DNA of 64,000 bases from Leucobacter sp. CX169 (GCF_017161405.1 NZ_CP071051.1:1984001-2048000), one strand, 5' to 3'. Counted from the stretch's first letter, positions 43,791 to 53,645 are shown. Program-made: numbers and translations. Notes: a model not told the origin generated them from the sequence alone.

Positions 43791-43833
43791 ACGGCGGCCG
43801 CCCGGCAGGATCCCCTGACCGAGCGGCCGCCGT
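43791..43833. terminator. Hairpin between convergent SDR and monooxygenase genes
   Basis: ACGGCGGCCGC (43791-43801) pairs with GCGGCCGCCGT (43823-43833). The loop carries GGCAGGATCCCC, a variant of the dispersed palindrome. There is no T tract. Confidence 0.6.
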
Positions 43834-43847
43834 TGACGTTCGCGGAC

Positions 43848-45737
43848 CTAGCGTGGCAGCAGGATCCCGGCAAAGAACGCGGCGAGCTCCGCGGTCGCCG
43901 TGAGCGGCAGCACGTGTGCCACGTACTGGTCGGGACGAACCACGACGATGGCTCCCTCGCGAGAGACCCCGCGGAGCGCGAAGATGTCCTCGTCGGGGAT
44001 GGCGGCATAGACAAGCTCGTAGTCGATCAAGCCGAACGGGCCCGTCCGAGGGAGGAACGTCTCGGGGACGACGCCCAAATCGACCTCGGTGTACGGCTGC
44101 TGCGCGATGACCTTGACGTCGAACACCTGATCGATGTCGGCCCCCTCCGGCGTGTATACGCGAAGCGGCGACTCGTCCGAATGAGAGAGCCAGTTGGCCC
44201 AGTCGCTGAGCGCGGACGGCGCCCCGAGCGGCGCTTCGCCGGCGAAGGCGTAGATGCGCCAGCGCCCGTCGGCTCGGTGGTGGTGGCCGAGCTGCACGTC
44301 GTTCGCGTCGCCGACGCGGATGACCGGCGCCGACTTGAACCGCTTCCCGATGGGGTACCCGGTCGCGAGGTCCTGGTGGGTGCGCTCGCCGATGAGCATC
44401 GACGGCTGGTACTCCGTCATGAAGCCCGCTGGGAACTCCGCGGTCTGCACGTAGAAGTCCTCGAGCTCGGTGGGGCTCGCGAAGTCCTCCGGCTTTTTGG
44501 CCATGAGGGTCGACCACTCCTTGTCGAAGTCGATCAGGTTCTTCGCGATCACCTGACGCTCGGCCGAGTAGGTCGACAGCAGCGACTCGGGGCTGCGCCC
44601 TTCCAACACGTGCCCCAGCTTCCAGGCAATGTTCCACCCGTCCTGCATCGAGACGTTCATGCCTTGACCGGCCTTCGCGCTGTGCGTGTGGCAGGCGTCG
44701 CCCGTAATGAAGACGCGGGGCGAGCGGGTGCCCACGAGCTCGAGCGGCACGTCGTCGAAGCGGTCGGTCAGGCGGTGCGCGACCTCGTACACGCTGTGCC
44801 ACGCGACGTTTCGCACATCGAGCGTGTACGGGCTCAGGATCTGGTTCGCGCGAGCGATGATTTCATCGAGCGAGGTCTGACGCACGGCCCCGTTGTCATT
44901 GGGGTCCACCTCTCCGAGGTCGACGTACATGCGGAAGAGCGTGCCGCCCTCGCGCGGGATGAGCAGGATGTTGCCGCCGTCCTCCGACTGAATTGCGCAC
45001 TTCGTGCGGATGTCCGGAAAGTCGGTGACGGCGAGCGCGTCCATGACGCCCCACGCGTGGAAGGCCTGGTCGCCCGCGAGCTGGCAGCCGATCGATGAGC
45101 GCACGGCGCTGCGCGCGCCGTCGCAGCCGATGACGTACTTCGCGCGCACCACGCGCTGCGTGCCGGCGTGCTCGCCGGTGGTGTGCGCCAGCGTGACGGA
45201 GACGGGGTACTCCCCCGACTCGGCGACCTCGAGGTCGACGAACTCGTAGCCGTAGTCCGCCCGCATGCGGGTGGGGGCCTGTTCCATGACCTCGGAGAAG
45301 TAGTCGAGCACCCGGGCCTGATTCACGATGAGGTGCGGGAACTCGCTGATGCCGTGGGCGTCGTCCTCGGCCCGGGCCGAGCGGACGATCTTCGCGGGAT
45401 CCTGCGCGTCCGGCCGCCAGAAGCACATCTCGGTGATCCGGTAGGCCTCCTGGATGATCTGCTCAGCAAACCCGAAGGCTTGGAACGTCTCGACGCTGCG
45501 CGCCTGAATGCCATCAGCCTGGCCGATCTCGAGTCGACCACCGCGGCGCTCGACGAGGCGAGTCGTGATGCCGGGGAACTGCGCGAGCTGGGCCGCGGCG
45601 ACCACTCCGGCGGGGCCGGATCCGACGATCAGCACGTCGATCTCTTCGGGCAACTCCTCGGGTCGGTCGATACCGACGCCTGCGGCCGGCTGGATCCTGG
45701 GATTTCCGGACACGTATCCCTGGTCGTGGAACTGCAC
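43848..45737 (-). CDS. FAD-dependent aromatic monooxygenase (phenol / 3-hydroxybenzoate hydroxylase type)
   Basis: 629-residue class A flavoprotein monooxygenase. The FAD dinucleotide fold is VLIVGSGPAGVVAAA (Gly39-Gly44), the DG motif is VIGCDGARSAVRS and the second FAD motif is VFITGDACHTHSAKAGQGMN. A C-terminal thioredoxin-like domain (about 460-629) is typical of phenol 2-monooxygenase and MobA-type 3-hydroxybenzoate 4-hydroxylases. It ortho-hydroxylates a phenolic substrate with NADPH and oxygen. The GTG has GAGGAG six bases upstream. No ring-cleavage gene is adjacent, so the pathway is not defined here. Confidence 0.9.
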   Translation of the reverse strand: MQFHDQGYVSGNPRIQPAAGVGIDRPEELPEEIDVLIVGSGPAGVVAAAQLAQFPGITTRLVERRGGRLEIGQADGIQARSVETFQAFGFAEQIIQEAYRITEMCFWRPDAQDPAKIVRSARAEDDAHGISEFPHLIVNQARVLDYFSEVMEQAPTRMRADYGYEFVDLEVAESGEYPVSVTLAHTTGEHAGTQRVVRAKYVIGCDGARSAVRSSIGCQLAGDQAFHAWGVMDALAVTDFPDIRTKCAIQSEDGGNILLIPREGGTLFRMYVDLGEVDPNDNGAVRQTSLDEIIARANQILSPYTLDVRNVAWHSVYEVAHRLTDRFDDVPLELVGTRSPRVFITGDACHTHSAKAGQGMNVSMQDGWNIAWKLGHVLEGRSPESLLSTYSAERQVIAKNLIDFDKEWSTLMAKKPEDFASPTELEDFYVQTAEFPAGFMTEYQPSMLIGERTHQDLATGYPIGKRFKSAPVIRVGDANDVQLGHHHRADGRWRIYAFAGEAPLGAPSALSDWANWLSHSDESPLRVYTPEGADIDQVFDVKVIAQQPYTEVDLGVVPETFLPRTGPFGLIDYELVYAAIPDEDIFALRGVSREGAIVVVRPDQYVAHVLPLTATAELAAFFAGILLPR

Positions 45738-45790
45738 GGGGATCTCCTCACATCGTTGTGGGCAGCAGGGCCGCCAGTCGCATTATTCAC

Positions 45791-45813
45791 TATTCGAACA
45801 GGTGGTTCGAATA
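45791..45813. promoter_or_regulatory. Operator-like inverted repeat before the monooxygenase
   Basis: Perfect 9-bp arms TATTCGAAC and GTTCGAATA separated by AGGTG, about 55 bases before the monooxygenase start. It resembles the actinobacterial LexA box (CGAAC-N4-GTTCG) but has a five-base spacer. Confidence 0.6.
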
Positions 45814-45894
45814 CCGCACACTCAGAATAGGCACTTCTCCCGAATCACGCAAACAAGCGCGCGAATCGGCTCCGACCAGGCTCGCCCGTCGCGC

Positions 45895-46491
45895 CTACGT
45901 CAGCTGCAACGTGGTGAGGCAGGTCGGATCGCCCAACCCCGTCGAGGTCACGACCGTGCCGGTCTTCCCGGCGATCGTCATCGTGACGGCCACGCGCACG
46001 TCTCGCGGCAGCCACAGGCCGGTGAACCCGTTGTCGGCGGTCGTGCGCGATTCCTCGACATACACGGTGCCTGTATCTGCGTCGACGACTCGCACCGCCA
46101 CGGGCTGATTGCGCTGCTCGCCGATGCAGGTCGTGAGGCTGTGGAAGGTGCAGGGATGGGTCTGGGTCAAGTACGGCGCGACCGACAAGTAGAACGGCTG
46201 GTCGGCGAATGGGATGCGGCGTTCGCCCGGCTCTTCGGGCTGCACAATGAGCTCGGTCGACGTGACCGAGACGATGAGGTTCGCGGGCCGATCACTCACC
46301 CGAAGTGCGTCGAGCGACTCGACCAGCGCCCGAGGCTCACTTCCGTCGAATCCGGCCTCGGCAAGCGCATCGCCGAGAACGACCCCTGCGACTTCGTCGG
46401 CGGCCGTCTCTGGTTGCGCGATCGCGCAGCCGGTCAGCAGTGCACCCGCGGCGAGGAGGGACAGGGCGATGGGGAGCACACGCATGGTCAT
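45895..46491 (-). CDS. CueP-family metal-binding lipoprotein
   Basis: 198-residue exported lipoprotein (signal peptide, then LLTGC with Cys22). The mature part has the CueP pattern: YLTQTHPCTFHSLTTCIGE, VVDADTGTVYVEESRTTADNGF, TGLWLPRDVRVAVT and a C-terminal GLGDPTCLTTLQLT. This gives the three conserved cysteines that bind copper in the Salmonella protein. A role in envelope copper handling is inferred from the family; no other copper gene is nearby. CAGAAT lies six bases before the ATG. Confidence 0.85.
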   Translation of the reverse strand: MTMRVLPIALSLLAAGALLTGCAIAQPETAADEVAGVVLGDALAEAGFDGSEPRALVESLDALRVSDRPANLIVSVTSTELIVQPEEPGERRIPFADQPFYLSVAPYLTQTHPCTFHSLTTCIGEQRNQPVAVRVVDADTGTVYVEESRTTADNGFTGLWLPRDVRVAVTMTIAGKTGTVVTSTGLGDPTCLTTLQLT

Positions 46492-46497
46492 GCCCCC

Positions 46498-46503
46498 ATT
46501 CTG
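46498..46503 (-). promoter_or_regulatory. Possible -10 box of the CueP-like gene, leaderless promoter
   Basis: CAGAAT on the minus strand, six bases before the ATG at 46491. Confidence 0.45.
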
Positions 46504-46533
46504 GCAACAGATCCTGGAGAGTCCACCGTGCCC

Positions 46534-48096
46534 CTAGAACGGCCAGATGAGCGGCACGTAGAACACCGCGATCGCAAAGAAGATGAGCGCGAGCGGCAAC
46601 CCAAGCTTCCAGTAGTCGCCGAAGCGATACCCGCCCGGTTCCATCACCATGAGGTTAGCGGGGGTCGCGATGGGGGTCAGGAACGACGCCGCCCCGGCAA
46701 CCGTGAGTGCCATCAGGAACGGCTGCACCGAGGCCCCCATGGCATCTGCGAGCGCGATCGCAACGGGCAAGACGATCAGCACGGTCGCGGTGTTGCTGAT
46801 CAACTGGCCTAGCACGATCGTCAGGGCACAGATTGCGGCGAGCGCTACATACGGGCTCGCCTCGCCGATGCCCGACAACAGCCATCCGGCGATCAGGTCG
46901 GCGGCACCCGTGGACTGAAACGCGGTCGAGAGCGGAATCATACCGGCGATCAGCACAACCGTCGTCCAAGAGATTGAGCGATATGCCTGGGTCACCGACA
47001 CCGCGCCACTCACGACAAGCGCGGAAGCGGCGAGCATGGCGGCGGCGGCGGCCGGCATCAGCCCGGTGGCGAGCAAGACCACCATCAGCAGCAGGATCCC
47101 CACTGCCCGCTTCGCCCCGCGACCCAGGGGTACTGAGCGCCGCAGGCGCTGGGGCGCATCGACGACCAACACATCAGCCCCGGCGGTATGCCGCTGCAGA
47201 TCATCCCAATCCCCTTGGAGGAGAAGGGCGTCGCCAGCTTGGAGCCGAACTTCGGCACCCTCCAGCCGCTCGGGGCCACGGCGCGCGCCCAGTACGACGA
47301 GATCGCCGCTCGGCGTCGTCATCCCGGGAAAGACGTGCATCCCGATCAGCGGCGAGCGCGGAGCGACGACGACCTCGCTGAAGCCGTGGCTCGCACCGAC
47401 CGGGACGTCGCTGCCCGGCTCGACCGCGTACTGGGTGCGGAGGGTCGCCGCGAGGCGGTGCAAATCAGTCGGCAGCGCCTTCGATTCCCGCTCGGGCAGC
47501 AGCCGCCGGCCGAAGAGCGCGATAAAGGTGACCGAGCAGACGACGAGCGGGATTCCCACGAGGGCAAACTCAAAGTACCCGAACGCGCGGCCGCCCGCCT
47601 CCTTCGCAGCCTCGGAGACAATAATGTTCACCGGAGTCCCCGTGAGCGCCAGTAGTGATCCGGCATGCGCCGCAAAGGCGAGCGGAAGCAGGAGCTGCGA
47701 CGAGGCGATCTTTGCCCGCGCGGCGACGACCACGACGAGCGGAAGCAGCGCCGCGACCGCCCCATTCACGCTGATGAGCGCGGTGAGGCCGGCGACGAGG
47801 ACGCTGATCACGATGAGGAGGGTAAGCCGCTTCGTCCCCGCCCGCGCGATGACCTGCTGGCCCGCCCACGCGGTCACGCCGGTGGCATCAAGCGACTCGC
47901 TCACGATGAAGAGGGAGGCGATAAACAGGACCGTCGGGTCGCCAAAGCCCGCGAGGGCTTCGGGGAGGGTCAAGACCCCCGTAAAGAAGAGCGCGAGCGC
48001 GACGCCGACGGCGACGATCCCCAGCGGGATCCTGTTGGAAACGAAGGCCACGATCGCGAGCACGAGGATGGTGAGCGTGATCGCGATCGGGTCCAT
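46534..48096 (-). CDS. SLC13/DASS-family permease with internal TrkA-C domain
   Basis: 520-residue transporter of the divalent anion:sodium symporter family. The first helix bundle (about 1-200) contains the conserved ALTGTPVNIIVSEA motif. A cytosolic RCK_C/TrkA-C domain (about 235-315, GFSEVVVAPRSPLIGMHVF) splits the protein. The second bundle contains LISNTATVLIVLPVAIALA and SFLTPIATPANLMV, the paired substrate-binding SNT and TP motifs. Sulfate or dicarboxylates are the usual substrates. The ATG at 48096 has TACAGT seven bases upstream and starts directly at the first helix. Confidence 0.9.
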   Translation of the reverse strand: MDPIAITLTILVLAIVAFVSNRIPLGIVAVGVALALFFTGVLTLPEALAGFGDPTVLFIASLFIVSESLDATGVTAWAGQQVIARAGTKRLTLLIVISVLVAGLTALISVNGAVAALLPLVVVVAARAKIASSQLLLPLAFAAHAGSLLALTGTPVNIIVSEAAKEAGGRAFGYFEFALVGIPLVVCSVTFIALFGRRLLPERESKALPTDLHRLAATLRTQYAVEPGSDVPVGASHGFSEVVVAPRSPLIGMHVFPGMTTPSGDLVVLGARRGPERLEGAEVRLQAGDALLLQGDWDDLQRHTAGADVLVVDAPQRLRRSVPLGRGAKRAVGILLLMVVLLATGLMPAAAAAMLAASALVVSGAVSVTQAYRSISWTTVVLIAGMIPLSTAFQSTGAADLIAGWLLSGIGEASPYVALAAICALTIVLGQLISNTATVLIVLPVAIALADAMGASVQPFLMALTVAGAASFLTPIATPANLMVMEPGGYRFGDYWKLGLPLALIFFAIAVFYVPLIWPF

Positions 48097-48103
48097 AGAG
48101 GCG

Positions 48104-48109
48104 ACTGTA
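48104..48109 (-). promoter_or_regulatory. -10 box of the SLC13 permease gene, leaderless promoter
   Basis: TACAGT on the minus strand, seven bases before the ATG. Confidence 0.55.
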
Positions 48110-48265
48110 CGGGACGACGGGTACTCGGTGCACCCTCGACGCGTCGACACTCACATGGATTTTCTCGCTCGCGCTTTGCAGTGGGCCGTCGATCCGCCAG
48201 AATGAGCAAAACGGGCCGGACGCATTCACCCCTGGAAGGCGTCGATCGTGGGAAGGGTGGGCATA

Positions 48266-49963
48266 ATGACCCAATCAGCAGCAGTGAGCACGACGTCGGC
48301 CCTCGCGGAGAAGGCCTCATGGCTTCCCCTCATCGTCGTCGTCCTCACCCAGGTGCAGGCTTCGTTCGCCGTGAACGCGCTCACCGTATCGATGGCGGGA
48401 ATTACGACGGATCTGGACACGCCCGCGACCTCGGTCGGAACCGCCATCACCGCGGGCACGTTCGCCATGGCGGCGTTCATCTTGCTGGGGGCAAAGATCG
48501 GCGCGCGCTTCGGCACCCGCGGCGTCTTCCAGATCGCCGTCGCGATTCACGCCCTCGCGATGCTGGGGGTGGCGCTGAGCCTGAGCCCCGCGATGCTGTT
48601 CATCGCGCAGGCGTCCTCGGGCGCCGTCATTGCGCTCATCGCTCCCGCCCTCACGGTGTTCATCGCGACCAACTATCAGGGAGACAGCCAGGCCCGCGCG
48701 ATCGGGCTGCTCGCGGCCGCGATTCCGCTCGCTGGCGTGCTCGCGCTCGTGCTCGCCGGCTGGTTCGCCGAGACGATCGGATGGCGCTGGTCCTTCGTGC
48801 TCATGGTCGCCCTCGGCGCCGTCAACCTCTTGCTCAGCTTCCGCCTGAAGAAGGTGCCCGCTCAGCCCGACCTCAAGATTGACTGGACCGGCGCACTGCT
48901 CGCCGCTGTCGCGATTATCTTTTTGAGCTTTGGTTTCTCCGGCCTGAACTCATGGGGCCTCTGGCAGGCCACCGACCAGGCACCGTTCGACCTCCTCGGA
49001 GTCTCGCCCGCGCCGATCCTGATCATCTTCGGCATCGTTCTTGGGCAGGTCTTCTTCCTGTGGATCGGCAAGCGGCAGCGCGAGAAGCAGTCGCGGGTGT
49101 TTGATCTCCGGGTGCTCGCCTCGAGTTCTGAGCTCGCCGTCACCGCGTGTATGGCCATCATGCTGTTCGTGGGCACCGCGGCGAACTTCCTGATCCCGCT
49201 GTACATGCAGGTCGTGCAGGGCCTCACCGGCGTTCAGACCTCGTTCTCGATCATTCCGTACACGATCTCGATCTTCCTCGCGTCGACGTTCGTCGCGACG
49301 CTGTACAAAAAGTTCCCCCCGCGGGTGCTCGCCTCGGTCGGCTTCATCGTCGTCGCGACCGCGCTCACCCTCATCGCGTTCACCGTTCGCGGCGATTGGG
49401 GCCAGGGCTTCATCGTGTTGGGCCTGATCCTGCTCGGCCTGGGCCAGGGATCGATCGTTGCCCTCGTCTTCAACACGCTGCTCTCGTCCGCCCCGAAGGA
49501 ACTCGCCGGCGACGTGGGCGCGTGGCGCGGTCTCGTGCACAACCTCAGCGGCTCGATCGGCATCGCGGTCGCCAGCGCGTTCGCCGTCGGAATTCTTGCC
49601 TCGACGCTCGCGACCTCGGCGTTCGAACACCCGGAGATCTCGTCGGACCTCATCAGCGAGGTCAACATCAACGATGCGGACTTCCTCACCAACTCGCAGC
49701 TCGAGGCCGTGCTGGGGAGCACCAGCGCGAACGAGGCCGAGATTGCCGCGGCGATCGACATCAACGAGGACGCGCGCCTGCGCGCACTGCAGCTCTCGCT
49801 GCTGGGACTCGCCGCCCTCGCGCTCTTGGCGATCGTCCCCGCGACACGAATGCCGGGGCGTATCGCCGGAGAGCTGCCCGAACAGCTCGAGCCCGACGAC
49901 CCCGACGCGATCGATGAGACGCAGGCGCTCAACCCCCTGGCCCACGAACAGGGGCGCTCATGA
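48266..49963 (+). CDS. DHA2-family multidrug-type MFS transporter
   Basis: 565-residue protein with about fourteen hydrophobic segments, the size and count of the 14-helix drug:H+ antiporter (DHA2) family. It has ALTVSMAGITTDLDTP in helix 1 and the motif C-like AIGLLAAAIPLAGVLALVLAGWFAETIGWRW (read in parts). An extracytoplasmic loop near 460-515 carries many acidic residues. The ATG at 48266 follows a GGGTGGG sequence at about five bases; an ATG six codons earlier is also possible. It overlaps the frame leading to the DUF6325 gene. Confidence 0.88.
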   Translation: MTQSAAVSTTSALAEKASWLPLIVVVLTQVQASFAVNALTVSMAGITTDLDTPATSVGTAITAGTFAMAAFILLGAKIGARFGTRGVFQIAVAIHALAMLGVALSLSPAMLFIAQASSGAVIALIAPALTVFIATNYQGDSQARAIGLLAAAIPLAGVLALVLAGWFAETIGWRWSFVLMVALGAVNLLLSFRLKKVPAQPDLKIDWTGALLAAVAIIFLSFGFSGLNSWGLWQATDQAPFDLLGVSPAPILIIFGIVLGQVFFLWIGKRQREKQSRVFDLRVLASSSELAVTACMAIMLFVGTAANFLIPLYMQVVQGLTGVQTSFSIIPYTISIFLASTFVATLYKKFPPRVLASVGFIVVATALTLIAFTVRGDWGQGFIVLGLILLGLGQGSIVALVFNTLLSSAPKELAGDVGAWRGLVHNLSGSIGIAVASAFAVGILASTLATSAFEHPEISSDLISEVNINDADFLTNSQLEAVLGSTSANEAEIAAAIDINEDARLRALQLSLLGLAALALLAIVPATRMPGRIAGELPEQLEPDDPDAIDETQALNPLAHEQGRS

Positions 49964-50040
49964 CTGAGCTCGCTCCCCATCACGCCAAGGATTTTGCAAG
50001 CCCAATCGATTTGGGTCGAGAGCATGTCGGAGGCTCGTCA

Positions 50041-50046
50041 TATGCT
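50041..50046 (+). promoter_or_regulatory. -10 box of the DUF6325 gene, leaderless promoter
   Basis: TATGCT six bases before the ATG at 50053. Confidence 0.6.
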
Positions 50047-50052
50047 GAGGCC

Positions 50053-50496
50053 ATGGCTACTCTCACCTACAGCGGACCGGTCGATTACGCCGTGTTCGCA
50101 GTCCCCCGCAATGCACAGCTCGGCGCAGCGCTGCGCACGCTCCTGGCACGTATCGAGCTCGGTGCGATCGAGCTGCTCGATCTCGAGGTCATCGAGCGCG
50201 ACGCCGATGGTTCGCCCGTTCGGCGCCCGGTAACCGCGCTCGAGGCAGGCGAAGACTTCGACGTCCGCGTCTTCGACGGGGCTGAGTCGGCGGTGCTGGA
50301 TGACGAGGATCTCGCGTTGATCGCCGCAGAGCTCAGTGCGGACGATCGCGCGATCGTCGTCGTCTACGAAGACCGCAGCCTGGCCGAGGTCGCCGCGCAG
50401 GTCACCTCGGCGGGCGGGCAGCTCCTCTGGGCCGGCGGCATCGACGTGGCAGACCTCGCGAAGGTTGTCGAGCCAAGCAGTCAGGTCGGCGCATGA
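50053..50496 (+). CDS. DUF6325 family protein
   Basis: 147-residue acidic cytoplasmic protein with YSGPVDYAVFAVPRNAQLGAAL, IELLDLEVIERDADG and the strand-helix pair AIVVVYEDRSLAEVAAQVTSAGG, the actinobacterial DUF6325 pattern, usually found beside SHOCT-domain genes. Its function is unknown. The ATG at 50053 fits the leaderless pattern and marks the family's normal N terminus; a longer frame would add 31 residues overlapping the DHA2 gene end. The stop overlaps the next gene (ATGA). Confidence 0.78.
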   Translation: MATLTYSGPVDYAVFAVPRNAQLGAALRTLLARIELGAIELLDLEVIERDADGSPVRRPVTALEAGEDFDVRVFDGAESAVLDDEDLALIAAELSADDRAIVVVYEDRSLAEVAAQVTSAGGQLLWAGGIDVADLAKVVEPSSQVGA

Positions 50497-50801
50497 GCCT
50501 CCTGCGCACCGCGGCGCGGGCGTCGATCGCGACTAGGGTCATCGGCAATACGCACCGCCGTCAACAGAAGCGCTGGGCCGCTGAGGACGCAGCTGCGGCG
50601 CAGCAGAGCGCAGCGCCGGTCGCCCCGGCGGTCGTTCCGGCAGCACCGGCTGCACCGGTAGCGACGCCTGCCGCGGCCGGTCCAGCCGACCCGGCCGTCA
50701 TGATCGCGCAGTTGCAGCAGCTCGCACAGCTGCGCGATGCGGGTGTGCTGACAGACGCCGAGTTCGAAACGCAAAAGCAGCGCATCCTCACCGGCGCATA
50801 G
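50493..50801 (+). CDS. SHOCT-domain protein
   Basis: 102 residues. A basic N-terminal helix (MSLLRTAARASIATRVIGN) leads to an Ala/Pro-rich linker and a C-terminal SHOCT domain (IAQLQQLAQLRDAGVLTDAEF, then KQRIL). SHOCT modules mediate oligomerisation in otherwise unrelated proteins. It is coupled to the DUF6325 gene by a four-base overlap, which suggests the two proteins act together. Confidence 0.85.
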   Translation: MSLLRTAARASIATRVIGNTHRRQQKRWAAEDAAAAQQSAAPVAPAVVPAAPAAPVATPAAAGPADPAVMIAQLQQLAQLRDAGVLTDAEFETQKQRILTGA

Positions 50802-50853
50802 CCGCCAACGCACCGTCGCCGGGGCTCCCCGGAGATTCCTCGAAAGGAAAACC

Positions 50854-51246
50854 ATGTCATTCTGGTCCGTCATCTGGGACACCATCTGGTGGTTTATCAC
50901 GGCATTCGTGTTCATCGCCTATTTGATGGCGTTGTTCTCGATCATCACCGACCTCTTCCGCGACCGGAAGCTGGGCGGCGTTGCAAAGGCACTCTGGTTC
51001 GTCTTCCTGTTGTTCGTCCCCTTCGTCACGGCGATCGTCTACCTCATCGTCCGCGGCCGCGGCATGGGCGAGCGCGCCCAGCGTCAGGCCGAGGAGATGC
51101 GTCAGGCGAGCGAGGAGTACATCCGATCGGTCTCCGGCGGTGCCGCCGGTGAGATCGCGCAGGCAAAGCAGCTGCTCGATTCGGGCGCGATCACCGAGGA
51201 AGAGTTCGCCCGGCTCAAGGGTGCAGCCCTGGCAAAGTCGGCGTAA
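50854..51246 (+). CDS. PLDc_N and SHOCT domain membrane protein
   Basis: 130 residues. Two membrane helices (about 5-30 and 45-65) form the PLDc_N-type module, with ITDLFRDRKLGGVAKALWF between them. A charged helix follows, and a C-terminal SHOCT domain (EIAQAKQLLDSGAITEEEFARLKGAAL, read in two parts) ends the protein. AAAGGA lies five bases before the ATG. It forms a cassette with the preceding DUF6325 and SHOCT genes and ends at a strong terminator. Confidence 0.85.
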   Translation: MSFWSVIWDTIWWFITAFVFIAYLMALFSIITDLFRDRKLGGVAKALWFVFLLFVPFVTAIVYLIVRGRGMGERAQRQAEEMRQASEEYIRSVSGGAAGEIAQAKQLLDSGAITEEEFARLKGAALAKSA

Positions 51247-51262
51247 CCAAAGCCACACAACA

Positions 51263-51310
51263 GCAGCAAAACAGTCGGGCGCAGCGTTGCTGCCCCGACT
51301 GTTTTGCTGC
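51263..51310. terminator. Bidirectional terminator
   Basis: GCAGCAAAACAGTCGGG (51263-51279) pairs exactly with CCCGACTGTTTTGCTGC (51294-51310). It sits between the SHOCT cassette and the convergent amidohydrolase operon. Confidence 0.9.
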
Positions 51311-51333
51311 TCGGCCCGTTGCCTCGCAACAGG

Positions 51334-52823
51334 CTAGGAACCCGCGGGGAACACTGGCGGAAAGAGCTCGCGCTCGGTTCCGCCCAGGTAATCGCGCTCG
51401 GCGTAGGCTGCGCGCAACTTCTCGAAGATGCGCTGCCCGTCGCGGGCGAGTTCGCCGAGGTCCACGCCGGGCACGACGCCGTCTCGCATGATCACCCGGC
51501 CGTGCACCATGCTGAAGTGGGCGTCGCGCGCCGTGCCCGACAGCACGAGGGTGCGCACGGGGTCGTCCGTCACGCCCATGCGGAAGTCGTCGAGCGAGAA
51601 CGCGACGAGGTCAGCCGTCGAGCCCTCCGCGATGCGGCCGAGGTCGCCGCGGTGCAGCGCCTGGGCGCCGCCCAGGGTTGCGGCCTCGATGTACTCGGCG
51701 AGCATGCCGGCGCCGAGGTTCCCGTGCTGCGCCTTCGCGGTCTGCACCCCCGTATCGATCGCCCGAATGAGGTCGGGCGGGAACGAGTCCGTTCCGAGTG
51801 CGACATTGATGCCCCGCGCCAGGTACTGCGAGAGCTTTTCGAGGAGGAACGCGTAGCGCGCGTTCGTCAGCGGGCAGTGCACGATCGAAACGCCAGCGGC
51901 GGCCAGCGTGGCAAGCTCTCCCGTGTCTCGCCCGAGGATTTCGGGGTGCACGTCGAGGTAGACGCCGTGCGCGAGGATGAGCCGGTCGTTCAGCAGCCCC
52001 ACGCGCGCCAGGAACTCGAGCGGCGTCGCCTCGTATCGACCGCGAATGATCTCCCGCTCCGAGAGTTCCTGCGTGGCGTGCGCACGCACGAGGGTGCCGC
52101 GCCGGGCACTCTCCTCCGCGGTCGCCCGCAGCACGTCCTCGGCAACGGTCTCGACCCGGCACGGCGCCAGGATCCCGGTGACGAGGGGATCCTGCAGCGC
52201 ATCGGCGGTGTCAAGGAAGCGCACCGCATCGCGGAACCCGGCCCAGCCGCGAGGCTCGTCCCAGTGCATCGAGGGGACACCCGCCGCAGAAGTCGTGTGT
52301 ACCGCGCTTCGGTAGGAGGGGCCAAGGAAGGTGCGAAGTCCCAGCTCGCTCGCGGTGCGCGCGACGTCGAGCAGGTCGTCGTGGGTCTCGGCCCATGCGC
52401 CGTGCACCTCGGTGGCAATGGGCATCGCAGAGGTGATGCCGTGCAGCACGAGCTGCACAAGCGCATAGCGCCGCAGCTTGCTGCGCTCGGTCGCGCTCAG
52501 CACGTCTCGCGCGCCAGCGGCGGCATAGGCGCTGGACCAGTTGAGCCGGGCGTCGTGTTCGGGCGTCCACCACGAGTCGAGGTTCAGGTGATCAATGTCA
52601 GTGAGGGCGTCGAGGTCAATGAGCCCGGGCATCAGCAGGCTGTTCCCGAGGTCGATGACCTCGGCGCGCGGGTCGTCGGCCGCGGCCGCCACCATCGCCT
52701 CGGCGTCCTCACCGTGCGCGATCGCGACAATCGCGTCGCCCTCGGTCACGACGACCGCGTCACGCAGCTCCACCATCCGCCGGCCGTCGTGGGCGAGCAC
52801 ATATCGCGCGGTGAGAAACGTCG

Positions 52824-52827
<4 letters not shown>
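51334..52827 (-). CDS. Amidohydrolase (ATZ/TRZ-like) lacking the HxH motif
   Basis: 497-residue TIM-barrel amidohydrolase. It retains His250 (RAHATQE), His287 (LAHGVYLD), HCPLTNARYAF and the catalytic aspartate Asp347 (GTDSFPPD), with VHGRVIMRDG in the C-terminal beta-sandwich. The usual strand-1 metal motif PGxxDxHxH reads PGLIDLDALTDIDH here, so both histidines are replaced. It is the last gene of the ABC-transporter operon and overlaps the ATPase gene by four bases. It probably hydrolyses or deaminates the imported compound or a product of the first amidohydrolase (inference). Confidence 0.82.

Positions 52828-53641
<814 letters not shown>

Positions 53642-53645
<4 letters not shown>

Noticed and set aside
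45791-45813. Standard SOS (LexA) box
   Set aside because: The arms match, but the spacer is five bases instead of four and the downstream gene is not a DNA-damage gene. It is kept as an unassigned operator.
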